Positions 50,851 to 60,229 of a stretch of DNA of 64,000 nt are shown piece after piece (the stretch's first letter is position 1; each line of letters opens with the position of its first letter). A program made the position numbers and the translations under genes. This DNA is from Isochrysis galbana (taxonomy: Eukaryota; Haptophyta; Isochrysidales; Isochrysidaceae): assembly GCA_018136815.1 (NCBI GenBank), contig CM030940.1, positions 142,701 to 206,700 on the forward strand, given 5' to 3'. Under the pieces are notes generated by a model that was not told where the DNA came from, did no database searches, and saw only the letters and a program-made list of their open reading frames with translations.

Positions 50851-51561
50851 GTGAGGCCGTTCATGCAAGGCACAAATATAGTAAGACGGGGAAATTTCTG
50901 TCGCCAGCTCACTAGGTCTACCAGGCTTGAAACCATATCAAGCAATGCCGCCCTAGCAGTCACGCCAATCGCCCCACATCGCGTCGAAACTGGCCGTGTG
51001 TGGGCCGACAACAACGCCAACGTTACCCGGCCGAACGAGCCGGAGTACCCAACTTTCGAACACGACCGGGCGCGCTGCCGGCGCTTTCACGTTCACCCAC
51101 TCGGACAGAATGGCTCGCAATGCATCATATCAAGAAATGCCGCCCTAGCAGTCACGCCAATCGCCACAGCCGCTTATTGCTTGGAGCCTGAATTCTGTCG
51201 TCGCTCTTTCAGTACAGATGAAACAAATGATACCAAAGAAGTGCTCAAGCAGATGGCGACGGATGAGCATCCATGTCCGGCGCTTCTGGCCGACATGGCC
51301 GACTTCCAAGAGGCGATTTCTGCAGGCTTATACGACTTGGCTGATGCCGTTGCATTTTTGGCGAAGGCGAAGGGCATGGCCTCGTACAAGTGGGCGAACA
51401 TGTATTTGGCGCCGTGGCCTCATCTGCGTTGGCATTGGGCAGCGATGTGTTTGTTGGCATTGTCTTGCTCTGCGTCAGGGTGTGAGCGGTCATGGTCCGT
51501 CGAGGATTGGATACACTCCAAGAAGAGGAACCGGCTGGGGCATCGCAATGTGGAGAGATGA
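50851..51561 (+). pseudogene. hAT transposase C-terminal remnant
   Basis: The clearly conserved part is 51170-51561. It encodes a helical segment, then WHWAAMCLLALSCSASGCERSWSVEDWIHSKKRNRLGHRNVER and a stop. This is the hAT dimerisation region (LS.PASS..ERVFS...KRNRL....VE). The usual LV that follows VE is cut by the stop. Upstream, AATGCCGCCCTAGCAGTCAC occurs twice (50943 and 51134), marking an internal duplication. No catalytic DDE part and no terminal repeats were found. It may be kin to whatever enzyme moved the 8 bp-TSD MITEs. Confidence 0.68.
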
Positions 51562-52600
51562 GCCCGAAGATGAGGTGTTGCGGGTAGGGGGGGTTGTACA
51601 CTTCCCCTTGTTCATTTCCCGCCCTTTTAGGTTTTCCTGCGCGACTCCATCGCCATTGTCACGCCCCGATCCCCTCCTTCCTCGCCCGTCCCCGATAGGA
51701 TCCCCCCTCTTCCCCCGCGGGCGTTCCCCCCCTTTTTCCCTCTTTCCCCGTTCCCTCCCCCGAGTGTTTCCTTGAGTCTCTGGCCCCGTTTCATCCGTTC
51801 CTTGTCTTGAGTGTTTTCTCTTTCCCGCGCGTGGCTCTCCCCCCCCCCGCGCGTCTTCTCTCTTCGGCCGTCTCTCGCTCAGCGCCACCGCTCGAGCGCC
51901 CTTGTGCCTTGCTCCATCCGCTTCTGTGCTCCCTTCGCGTCCCGCGTGTCCCCATGTCGACCGAGGGTGACCCCCCGCTCTCAGCCTCTCCTGCGTGTCC
52001 CTTCCCCGCCCGTGCCGTTCCGTCCCCCATGCTCCCATCGGGCTGTACAACTCATGTTACATCTCACAACCCCCACATTCCCTCGCACACCACAGCCACA
52101 GTTCCACTCACCTCCTCACATGAGGAGTGAGCGTGTATCCTCAGGATTTAATACTAATTACTAATATATTAGAGGCACCTCATGGATGCCTTTTGGGTCG
52201 CGGCGCGGCACACATACAGAGGATGACGCCCGCGGATAGCCGGACCATTGATGCTGTAAAACGTAGCTGGTCCGAGACTTGCAGGCCGCGAGAGGGAGCC
52301 GGAGGATGTTAGCCGGACAATCGAGTACATGACAACACCGCAATAAATAGGCTCGTGATCGACTGGGGCGCCGACGTGCCTTGTGCATGTCGATTTCACT
52401 CGCCGAGGGCTGCCCGAGCCCTAACCCTCTTGCCCGTTGTTAGTGGTTGTGCGCGGCGGTTGCGTCCAAGTGGGTCCCCGAACAGCAGTGAAGGGAGCTC
52501 CGTGGGCGCGGCGGGTGACGGCGCACCAAACAACGTATTCTTGCACAGCGCCAATGCGAGCGCGTGCGGATCCGTGTGCAGGGCTACCGCGCCGATTGGG
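51562..52600. other. intergenic, no gene recognised
   Basis: 51600-52050 is pyrimidine-rich with long low-complexity frames on both strands. 52130-52600 holds only short chance frames. It lies 3' of the serine hydrolase gene (minus). Confidence 0.4.
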
Positions 52601-52601
52601 C

Positions 52602-53384
52602 TCATGAGCCATGCAGCCCATCTGGCAACGATAGCTGCGCTTCGAGAAGCGCATCACTCTGTACTCTAGACGCGGATTCTGCGACGATCTCGCGCCTACG
52701 CTCCTCGAAAAACATGTTGTACGCACGAAGGGACGCCGTATCAGCCGCAACCACGTGACCCCCCTCGTGCACCACCGTTGTGCGACCCTCAGTCGTGAAG
52801 AGGGCCTCTAGCTTCCTCCCCTGCCGTGGCTTGACAATGGTGTCCCTCTCTCCATACACGTGGAGCGAGGGAAGGTCAAAGGGTGCGCCGCGGTACTCGT
52901 GCGTGAGATCTGGCACGGCAGGCGCGCATTGGAAGCCTCCCACAAAACATGCGAAGCGAATGGAGCGCCTGTGCGCTGGGAGAGCTGCCTGTCTGGCGAC
53001 AAAGAGAGAGAGCAGCCCTGCTCCCTGCGAGAAGCCGAGAACACCATCGAACGGGTCTTCCTCATGGCGCTCGAGAGTGTCAGACAGAAGCTTCAGACCC
53101 TCCCCGATCCCATCAAACTCCCACCGGCCGTCGGCACGCTGCGATGGCCTCCACCACGCCAGAGTCTGCCCAGAAGTCTCCCCCCTCTCGCAGTTCTCTC
53201 GTCCTCGCTCTTCCAGCAGCTCTTCCGGGACCATCGGGTGTCTCTCAATGGCATGCGGGGCATCGAGGTAGCTCCAGACCACGCGGTTCCCCACGCCCGA
53301 ACGCACGGGCCCCATGTGACGACGGAGAGCCACGCCGCTCATCGAGAAGCCATGGAGGCACAGGACGCGCAGCGGACGCTCCAT
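52602..53384 (-). CDS. FSH1/OVCA2-family serine hydrolase
   Basis: An intronless alpha/beta-hydrolase of 260 residues, the usual size for the FSH family, whose members are small soluble esterase-type enzymes. The N-terminal strand and oxyanion region is RVLCLHGFSMSG (residues 6-17). The nucleophile elbow is GFSQG with Ser119, the acid is Asp181 in HVYGERDTIVKP, and the base is His210 in HEGGHVV. WWRP, DGVLGFSQGA and FVGGF are also typical of FSH1/OVCA2. ATG 53384 follows a GA/CT-rich leader with no in-frame upstream ATG. The natural substrate is not deducible. Alternatives such as carboxylesterase type 2 are less likely given YGERD and HEGGH. Confidence 0.85.
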   Translation of the reverse strand: MERPLRVLCLHGFSMSGVALRRHMGPVRSGVGNRVVWSYLDAPHAIERHPMVPEELLEERGRENCERGETSGQTLAWWRPSQRADGRWEFDGIGEGLKLLSDTLERHEEDPFDGVLGFSQGAGLLSLFVARQAALPAHRRSIRFACFVGGFQCAPAVPDLTHEYRGAPFDLPSLHVYGERDTIVKPRQGRKLEALFTTEGRTTVVHEGGHVVAADTASLRAYNMFFEERRREIVAESASRVQSDALLEAQLSLPDGLHGS

Positions 53385-53518
53385 CTGCCCCCTCCGCCCC
53401 TCTCTCTCTCTCCCCTTCTTCCCCTCTCGAGAAGTTTTAACGATCTACGACGTCTATAAATAGCCGTGAAGAAGAGGGGTGTGTCCGTTGTCCGCCTTAT
53501 GGACTTATGGATGACTGA

Positions 53519-53562
53519 CTAGATGGGAAATACGGTGCTGGGGCCTGCAAATACAGTCAAAT
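53519..53562 (+). mobile_element. truncated family-1 MITE left end
   Basis: CTAGATGGGAAATACGGTGCTGGGGCCTGCAAATACAGTC-like sequence, then abrupt transition to AAATTTTTAACAAATTTTTATGG, which also occurs at 13886. No right terminal repeat follows. Confidence 0.65.
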
Positions 53563-53870
53563 AAATTTTTAACAAATTTTTATGGATCGCGGCGCGGCAA
53601 AGGAACGGGACTAGCGCGCACACAAGACAGGACTGACGGATCGAGCATGACCACGGGCTCGATATGCGATGATTCGGAAGGGAGGCGATCGGCGGAAGGC
53701 GCGGCGAAGGAGGCCGGGAGTGATGGAATGACGGGCTGGACCACCTCCTCAGCAGAGGAAGGCGGGAGGACGGGCTTGGGCGAGGGCGAGCGCGACGACG
53801 GAGCGGACATGGCTGGGCGGATCGGGATGGATAGGCTAGGGCAGAGGGATTGGTGAGGTTTGGTATTGAG
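53563..53870 (-). mobile_element. retroelement ORF1-start fragment (MSAPSS type)
   Basis: The minus strand from about 53810 reads MSAPSSRSPSPKPVLPPSSAEEVVQPV, close to 44829-44640, and ends at the AAAAATTTGTTAAAAATTT junction shared with 13870-13900. The hairpin head itself is not visible upstream (53870-54020). Confidence 0.5.
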
Positions 53871-54022
53871 GTAGTGTTGAGAACGAGGGACGAGAACGGG
53901 AACGAGGACGAGAACGAGAGCGACGAACGAAGAACGACAGACGCCAGACGGCTAGAGGCCGATGGACCGACAAGATGACACTACACTCACGTCAACACTC
54001 TCCACACTAACGTATCTCTATC

Positions 54023-54489
54023 ACGGAACGCATAGGAACCCGCTGGCAGACCGAACAAGGAAGAGAATGCCGACAAGAGAGCGACGGGGCGACGGACGAT
54101 CCGACGGGGCGACAGTTACGCACAGGAATAAGGAGGGAATCTTTCGAAAACCCTTAAGTGATTTGATGAAGACCGAAGTAAAATAGCGCCACGATATAAT
54201 TCAACGGCCAACACCTGAGGGGGAATCAGGGTCACACATGGGGGCGGTTCCTTGCACCGGCGATACTTGATCGCGCGACTTAGCCTAAAACGCGAGGAGC
54301 ACACAAGGAGGTAAGCCCGGTGAGTGAGGGGCAAGCAGGCGGCAAGGGAGGCGACAAAGGAGGCGAGGGCAACAAGGGCGAATGGACGAATGTAGGATCC
54401 TGCGACGGTGACTAGTGACTAGCCTGCAAGGAGGGGACATAGAAACGCAGACAACTTCTAAAACAAAAAGGTCGATCGCGGATGCGACA
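54023..54489 (+). repeat. 467 bp repeat, uninterrupted copy A
   Basis: Runs from ACGGAACGCATAGG to GGTCGATCGCGGATGCGACA. Only a few differences from copy B are visible. No ORF or terminal inverted repeats. The last 65 bp also occur at 45181-45245. Confidence 0.75.
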
Positions 54490-54927
54490 CCCCCTTGCTA
54501 GAATTCGAGCGTCCACGCGAGGGAAACAACGAAAGGGAAAGATAAAAACAGAACAAGGTGAGTAGGCGGAGGCAAACGGAAGAAAGCGAGAAGGATCGAG
54601 AAACGACGAGAAGCAACGAGAATATCGACAAGAATATCAACGAGGAAGGAGACGGAACGCACAGGAACCCGCTGGCAGACCGAACAAGGAAGAGAATGCC
54701 GACAAGAGAGCGACGGGGCGACGGACGATCCGACGGGGCGACAGTTACGCACAGGAATAAGGAGGGAATCTTTCGAAAACCCTTAAGTGATTTGATGAAG
54801 ACCGAAGTAAAATAGCGCCACGATATAATTCAACGGCCAACACCTGAGGGGGAATCAGGGTCACACATGGGGGCGGTTCCTTGCACCGGCGATACCTGAT
54901 CGCGCGACTTAGCCTAAAACGCGAGGA

Positions 54928-55849
54928 CAACCTACTTTTATAAGTGGGGGTCAATGGGGGCCTCGCGCCCCCCTCTCTCCATCGCGGACACCCCCCGGGG
55001 TGGGCCCGTACAATCAACCCCAGCCCCTGCCCTTTGGCAGGGGCTGGGCAATCAACACTCTGGCCCAGACCCCTAGTGGGCGCGGGCCGAGACTCGCACT
55101 CCCACGCCCAGCATGGGCCTGCCCTCGAGCTGACTCCCCCCCCTCCCCTAGTCGCCAGGCATACAGAGGCCACTGGGAGGCTCCAATGGCCAGCGTGGCA
55201 AGCGTGGGAGAGGCAGGGGGGGCCAGGGGCTGAGCCCCAGCCTCCACTGCCCCCTGAGCTGCCCTTGCTGGCCCTCTGGGAGCCCCCAAAGGCCCTCTGA
55301 GAGCAGGCCGTGGCGCGCCGCATGGCGACGCGCCGCAGGGAGAGGGGCGGAGGAGAATGGAGAGAGGGAGAGGGGGGAATTTGCGCCCCCCCCCGATGGA
55401 GTGCGGTAAGAAACGGGCCCCGTTTGCGTTAGCAAACGGGCGAAGGGGGGCGGCTGGCGACAGGAGGGGCGAGAAGAAGGGAGTGGCTCAAGACGTCCCT
55501 GTGGCAGGTATCGGGGGGCGCAGTCATTTATTTCTTCGAGGACTGCTCGCGGCGCGAGCTGAAAGGGCCGTTCTGCTTCACGATGAGAGGTCCCTCCCCC
55601 CCCCCCCGGTGTTTTTCCCCGGAGAGTCGGCAGGCGTCGACCGGTCCGCCTCAATGGGTTTTCCCTCATTGTAACTTGTGGGGAGTTATAATGTGAGCCG
55701 GGGGTTTGCGAGGGGGGAGATTTGAAGGGATGCATATGTGTATGTGTCTGTGCCATCACTTCAAGGCGTGCGGGCAAGTGCGCTGAGGGGTGTCGTGATA
55801 GTACCGGGCTAGTGGGAGTAGTGGTACTAACGCTCAGTTGTTTTATTAT
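54928..55849 (+). mobile_element. complete non-autonomous retroelement, 922 bp, with TSD
   Basis: Bounded by AGCCTAAAACGCGAGGA at 54911-54927 and 55850-55866. Begins CAAC with hairpin, then ATGGGGGCCTCGCGCCCC. It ends GTACTAACGCTCAGTTGTTTTATTAT. The open frames inside are GC-rich and not conserved with relatives. The plan and several short blocks are shared with 34688-35577. The ends fit target-primed reverse transcription using another element's enzymes (inference). Confidence 0.82.
54931..54948 (+). promoter_or_regulatory. retroelement 5' terminal mini-hairpin
   Basis: Stem CCTACTT / AAGTGGG (7 bp, one U-G wobble in RNA), loop TTAT, ATGG 5 nt downstream. Confidence 0.6.
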
Positions 55850-56057
55850 AGCCTAAAACGCGAGGAGCACACAAGGAGGTAAGCCCGGTGAGTGAGGGGC
55901 AAGCAGGCGGCAAGGGAGGCGACAAAGGAGGCGAGGGCAACAAGGGCGAATGGACGAATGTAGGATCCTGCGACGGTGACTAGTGACGAGCCTGCAAGGA
56001 GGGGACATAGAAACGCAGACAACTTCTAAAACAAAAAGGTCGATCGCGGATGCGACA

Positions 56058-56526
56058 AGGACTCCCTGCCGCGGCGAGCGCAAGCACCCTTCCCCCTTAT
56101 GCCACCCAGCTCTTCACTAGCTTACTACCTGCGCTAGCCGGAGCACCCCTCCCTCCACACTCAGACAGCCCCCCACGCAAAGATCCTGTTCTGGTCTCGC
56201 AGGCAAGGGGGCCTAATGGGAGGGAGAGGAGCAACTCCTCCAAGAGGAGCTTTGGGGAAGGAGATGTTGGAGTGGGGGCGCTATACCCTTTCGCTAGGCA
56301 TGGGCAGCGACGCCGCCTCAACACATGTCCTCCCTCTGGTCTTGAGTCGAAATTTTTGGTGTTTGAAACCGAGGGCGAGGGGGTTTGTGCTTCTTGGGTT
56401 GGTTGTAGTGGGATGAGGGAGTGGGAGGTGGAGTGAAGTGTTGAAAGAGGGCCCAAGGCAGGGCACTGAGTTGTAGGTACTTGTGGCCCACAAGCGTGGG
56501 GTGAAAACGGGAAGTGTATCAACATC
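56058..56526 (+). repeat. uninterrupted copy of the LINE target repeat (empty site)
   Basis: Matches 13958-14178 and then, without a break at GAGTGGGGGCGC (56272-56283), 20745-20990. It is a paralogous pre-insertion form of the LINE locus. Confidence 0.78.
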
Positions 56527-56534
56527 AACATGTG

Positions 56535-56718
56535 CCTACATGTGAAACACAGCCAAACTTAGAAAAAAAACAGCAAAAACAGTATGTTTTTTGCCGTCGA
56601 AATAAAACAGTGTAAAAAACAGATGTGCGGGGTAGGGGGGCCGCCCGAAATAAAACAGCGAAAAACATATGTTTTGGGCCTCCGAAAAAAAACACTGTTC
56701 CTGTGTTTCACATGTAGG
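56535..56718 (+). mobile_element. hAT-type MITE, family 2 (184 bp)
   Basis: Terminal inverted repeats CCTACATGTGAAACACAG / CTGTGTTTCACATGTAGG and an exact 8 bp duplication AACATGTG at 56527-56534 and 56719-56726. The interior repeats AAAACAG in several places (AAATAAAACAG twice). It has no ORF. Its terminus and TSD length match family 1 in style but not in sequence. The relative at 20980-20998 shows the site empty. Confidence 0.86.
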
Positions 56719-56744
56719 AACATGTGTCTTGAATGGAAATTTGA

Positions 56745-56880
56745 AAAACTATTGTTATAGTTTTAGCGATGGAGCGCGCGCCGACCGCTCCCACCTCCCA
56801 GTCCCCCGCCGCCACGACGCCCCACCGGGGCCGCCCCAAGCCGCCGGAGCCGAAGCGCTCACAGGCCGCCGCCTGTTTTC
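56745..56880 (+). mobile_element. family-2 retroelement 5' fragment (short)
   Basis: Hairpin AAAACTAT-TGTT-ATAGTTTT (56745-56764), AGCG, ATGG at 56769, and about 110 bp identical in large part to 33352-33480. It ends near GCCGCCTGTTTTCC. A remnant of a family-1 MITE right end (ACGGTGAATACGTTTCTCCC) follows at 56895-56922. Confidence 0.65.
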
Positions 56881-56975
56881 CGCCTTCGTAGAAAAACGGT
56901 GAATACGTTTCTCCCATCTAGGACCTAAAATAATACTACTAGTAGTGTCAATAAAAGAAGAGACAGTGTGGCGCG

Positions 56976-58464
56976 ATGCGCGGCGGCGGCGGCGGCGGCG
57001 GCGGCGTCTGTTCGTGGGTTTGTATCGGTACTCTGCTCGTTCTGGGCGGCGCGACGCTGCACTCTCGCTGGGTATCGTGGTCAAACTCGGAGCGCGGTGC
57101 CTCGTGGCTTGCAGCATTCTCCGCGCACGCTCGCCCTCCCAGCCACGCATCACATTCGTACAATGCCTCTCTCTCCTCTCTCTCCACTTTCCCCTCTCTC
57201 TCCTCGTCCTCCTCGCGCCACGTGCCGCCCCTCGTGCCGATGAGTCTAGCCGGATCATTTATGGCCGACAGGCGGCGACGTGGCTTACGGCGATGGGCCA
57301 GCCGGCCGTTGCAGAGAGGGGGGATCATTGTCGGCTCGCACTCAGCACTCGGTATGCAGGTGAGAGAAGGAGAGAGCAGTGGCCCTGTGACGAGTCAGAA
57401 AGTGGGTAGATGGTCGGGTGAGTGGTTGGATTCGTGCTAGCAGGGGGCGCTGGAGGGGCGGGCAAGGAGGCGGTATACGGCTCTATGCGAGGCTGCGGGA
57501 TTGGGTGGGAGGACAGGCATGAGCAAGAGGCAAGGAGGCAAAGACCAAACAGTTAGGCAAAGGCAAGATGAAGGGTCAAGGGGGGGGCTAACAGATGGAG
57601 AAGGTCCTGGAAAGTATCCCGGACTAGCATGCGCAGACAGGCAGGGAGCAAAGATGGGGAATGGGCCTGTGCCTGCGGAGGTAGGCACATAGTCAAAACA
57701 TCGAGGCATGGGCTACGGCGTGAGGACAGCATGCGAAGCAGCAAAAGCGAGGAGCTTCAAGTCAGAGGTCCGCATACGACGAGCCCTTGATTCCAGCCTT
57801 GGTCGCTGACATGCAGGTACTCCGCCGCGTCTTTGGCGCTCTATGCGCGCGGCCGCGACTTGCCCTTTCCTGCGAAGGCCGTTCACCTGATTCGGATCGC
57901 GCTCGGAAGCTCCGTAGAGCTGGCATCTCCACCGTCCGCTTCGAGAGGGGAGCAGCACGGCTGCGCGCCGCGCTGCGCGCTGCGTCAACCGTTCCTGAGC
58001 CCCGGGCCGGCACCGCCGCGAGCGCGAGAGCAGCACCCACGCGGGTGGTCGTGCTGCTGTGGGACCCACTCGAGAGCTGCGTCGCTGAGTGGCGCCGTGC
58101 CCAATCCAACGCCTCGCTGCTCGAGCGATGCATTGAGCTTGACCTCGAAGCTGTTGGACCGCTTCTGCGCAGCGTCGCCAAGTGGCGTGACCGCGGGCTT
58201 GTGCTCCGGCTGAGTGACATCTCGGGCTCAGAGGGGATCGCGCTGGCCAAGTGGCGTCAGATGTTCCATTTCCTCGGTCTGCACGAGAAAGGCGTGCACC
58301 TCGCTTCAATTGCCTCTTCCGCCGCACGGAATGACCGCGAGGGCGCGCTCAAGTCCAAGGTCCGCAACACAAACGCGCCTGCATGGGCGCGTGAGGTGAT
58401 CCGGGCCAATGCAACGCTCAGCACGGCGTTGCGCCGGTTGAGACGAGAGCTGGCGTCAGTCTGA
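56976..58464 (+). CDS. type II membrane sulfotransferase-like protein
   Basis: Exon 1 is 56976-57359 and exon 2 is 57817-58464, separated by a 457 nt GT-AG intron in phase 0; product 343 residues. A hydrophobic segment near the N-terminus (VCSWVCIGTLLVLGGATL, ~11-28) after a short leader suggests a Golgi signal anchor. GGIIVGSHSALGMQVLRRVFGALC (~113-136), formed across the splice, sits where sulfotransferases bind the PAPS 5'-phosphate. The later VVVLLWDPLESCVAEWRR, LRLSDI, MFHFLGL and a basic KSKVRNT resemble the 3'-phosphate region and C-terminus of WSCD/sulfotransferase proteins. The usual Gly-x-Gly-Lys/Ser-type loop is not well kept (SHSALGM), so activity is doubtful. A GGC-repeat codes polyglycine at residues 3-10. 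Confidence 0.5.
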
Positions 58465-58749
58465 GGTATCCCAAGTCTTTACCCTGCGATCCCAACCTCC
58501 GCCCAGTCACCGTGCCTGCCGAGGCGGAACAAGCCAAATGGACGAGCGCCGCGCCGGGCAGACGACGAATCGGAGGTCCAGGTATCCCACGGCTGACCGT
58601 GCGCGTCCATTGTATAAGTGACGGGTTTGCATCGGCGGCCTTGTATTGAGAATCGGTTGTCCCTTGGGTGGGGACCTCTCGTTAGGCTCGTTTTTGAGGT
58701 CATTTTGTTTAGGTGTGAATGATTTGGTTCCGTCTACTCTTCCGTCCTC

Positions 58750-59000
58750 CAACGAAATTGATACTTGTTTCACCCATTGGGGGGGGGGGGGGGGGGGCAT
58801 GAGAACCCCTCCCGCCCCCTCTCTACCCCTCCCCTGCTGTGGAGGAGGACCCCCCACCCTCCGGCATTCCGCAAGGCATGCCAAGAGCATATTCCGCCCC
58901 ATTGACTGACCCAATTTCTTCCCCACAGGTTCGCCTCTTTGCTCGCTCTGGCCTGCCGCGGCCAGCCCATCGCTTCAGCCCCTCCTCCCCGCCTGGTCGA
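58750..59000 (+). mobile_element. degenerate hairpin-headed retroelement 5' fragment
   Basis: CAACGAAATTGATACTTGTTTCACCCATTGGGG and the following CCCCTCCCCTGC match the heads at 13236 and 35577; pairing of the stem is mostly lost. Similarity fades by about 59000. Confidence 0.42.
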
Positions 59001-59069
59001 CAGGCAGACAGTTGTGCAACGTGGGGACCATTTCAGGTCCCGAGGTCGCGTCCCGTCGAATCTGGAATA

Positions 59070-59220
59070 TGGTAGGGCGGTTAAACAGAAAAAGGAGCCT
59101 TTTTACTTTTTTAAGTACTAATATTGGGGGGTCGACATTTTTGACCGTGAGCGGAAAGCCCCGGCGAAAGCGGGTCGGAGGGTCTCCCGGCCTTTTCAGA
59201 ATCCTCGTCCGAAAAGACGG
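59070..59220 (+). repeat. dispersed repeat, inverted copy at 63180-63310
   Basis: AGTACTAA-ATTGGGGGG-TCGACAT and TTTTTGACCGTGAGCGGAAAG, then GGTCGGAGGGTCTCCCGGCC, are found on the opposite strand at 63180-63310. A more distant relative is at 62362-62445. 59220-60229 has no recognised gene. Confidence 0.6.
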
Positions 59221-60229
59221 TGCAAAGCCCCGTCTGAGCCCCTCCTCCCTAGTAGGCTCTATTCTGCATGCCCGGGGGTAACCGTGCCTGGGGAACGCTG
59301 ACGCGCGTCGCACAGCGCGACCTCTGTGGCACTTTTGTGGTCGACGTCGATTTCGCACGAGCGCGAAAACATTTTTGGGTTTGTGTGTCGAATGGCGTCG
59401 AAAATATATTTAAAATGTGGATATTTCTTATGAAGATTCTGCCAAATATACCCATTTCCAGTAGAATACCCTGCAAAGATCGCGTCCCTCGTGTGTTCTC
59501 CCTCGCCCCGTCCGACGTCATTCCCGCAGACGCCTCGCCCGTGCCATGTAATGAGATCTTTCAAGACATCTCCACACCTCCGTCGCCCCCCCCTTCTCTC
59601 CCCACACGCCACACTGCCGAAGCCCAAGCCCAAACACCAGAAGCCCACAATTCCATATGCTCTCTGCTCTCCCTCCTCACTCCCACTTAACCACTCACAA
59701 TATAGATGGGCGAAAACATACCTTCTCCCTACCCGCGTCATCGGAGAGGTGCGCTGCAATGGGCGTTGAACATTTTCCGCTTGCGACCGCCGCTGCCCGG
59801 AGCGCAAACTCGATCCCCGACGAGCTTCACCCCCTGTCGCACCCTCGAGACAGTCACAGACTCAGCTTTCATCCGAAACATACTAGAGGGCCGGGGGCTC
59901 GGAAGCGGTCGCGGCACGCTCCAAACGTCAAACCATAGCATATCTATAACAAGATGTTTTTCACATTCTTTGTAAAAACAGATATTTGTGCCCTGTAAAT
60001 TGAGTCGATAGCAAGAGCAGTTTGACATTTCTCGCCCGAGTATAAAGGGTCTCACATGCTATAGTAGTATATCCGTGGCATATCTACCCCGCATGCTCCC
60101 GACATATGATTGTCTGAGCACAATGATAGCCCGCGTGTGCACGCGGAGAAATAATGGATTCTGGTGGATGCGGCGACCTGAGGCTAGTTCGACAAACAAG
60201 TGACGTGTGTGAAACAAAGCGTGGAGCAC

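Larger units (their letters stand above)
54652..56057 (+). repeat. 467 bp repeat, copy B, split by a retroelement
   Basis: 54652-54927 matches the first part and 55867-56057 matches the last part of copy A. Between them lies the 922 bp element. The 17 bp at the break are present on both sides. Confidence 0.8.
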
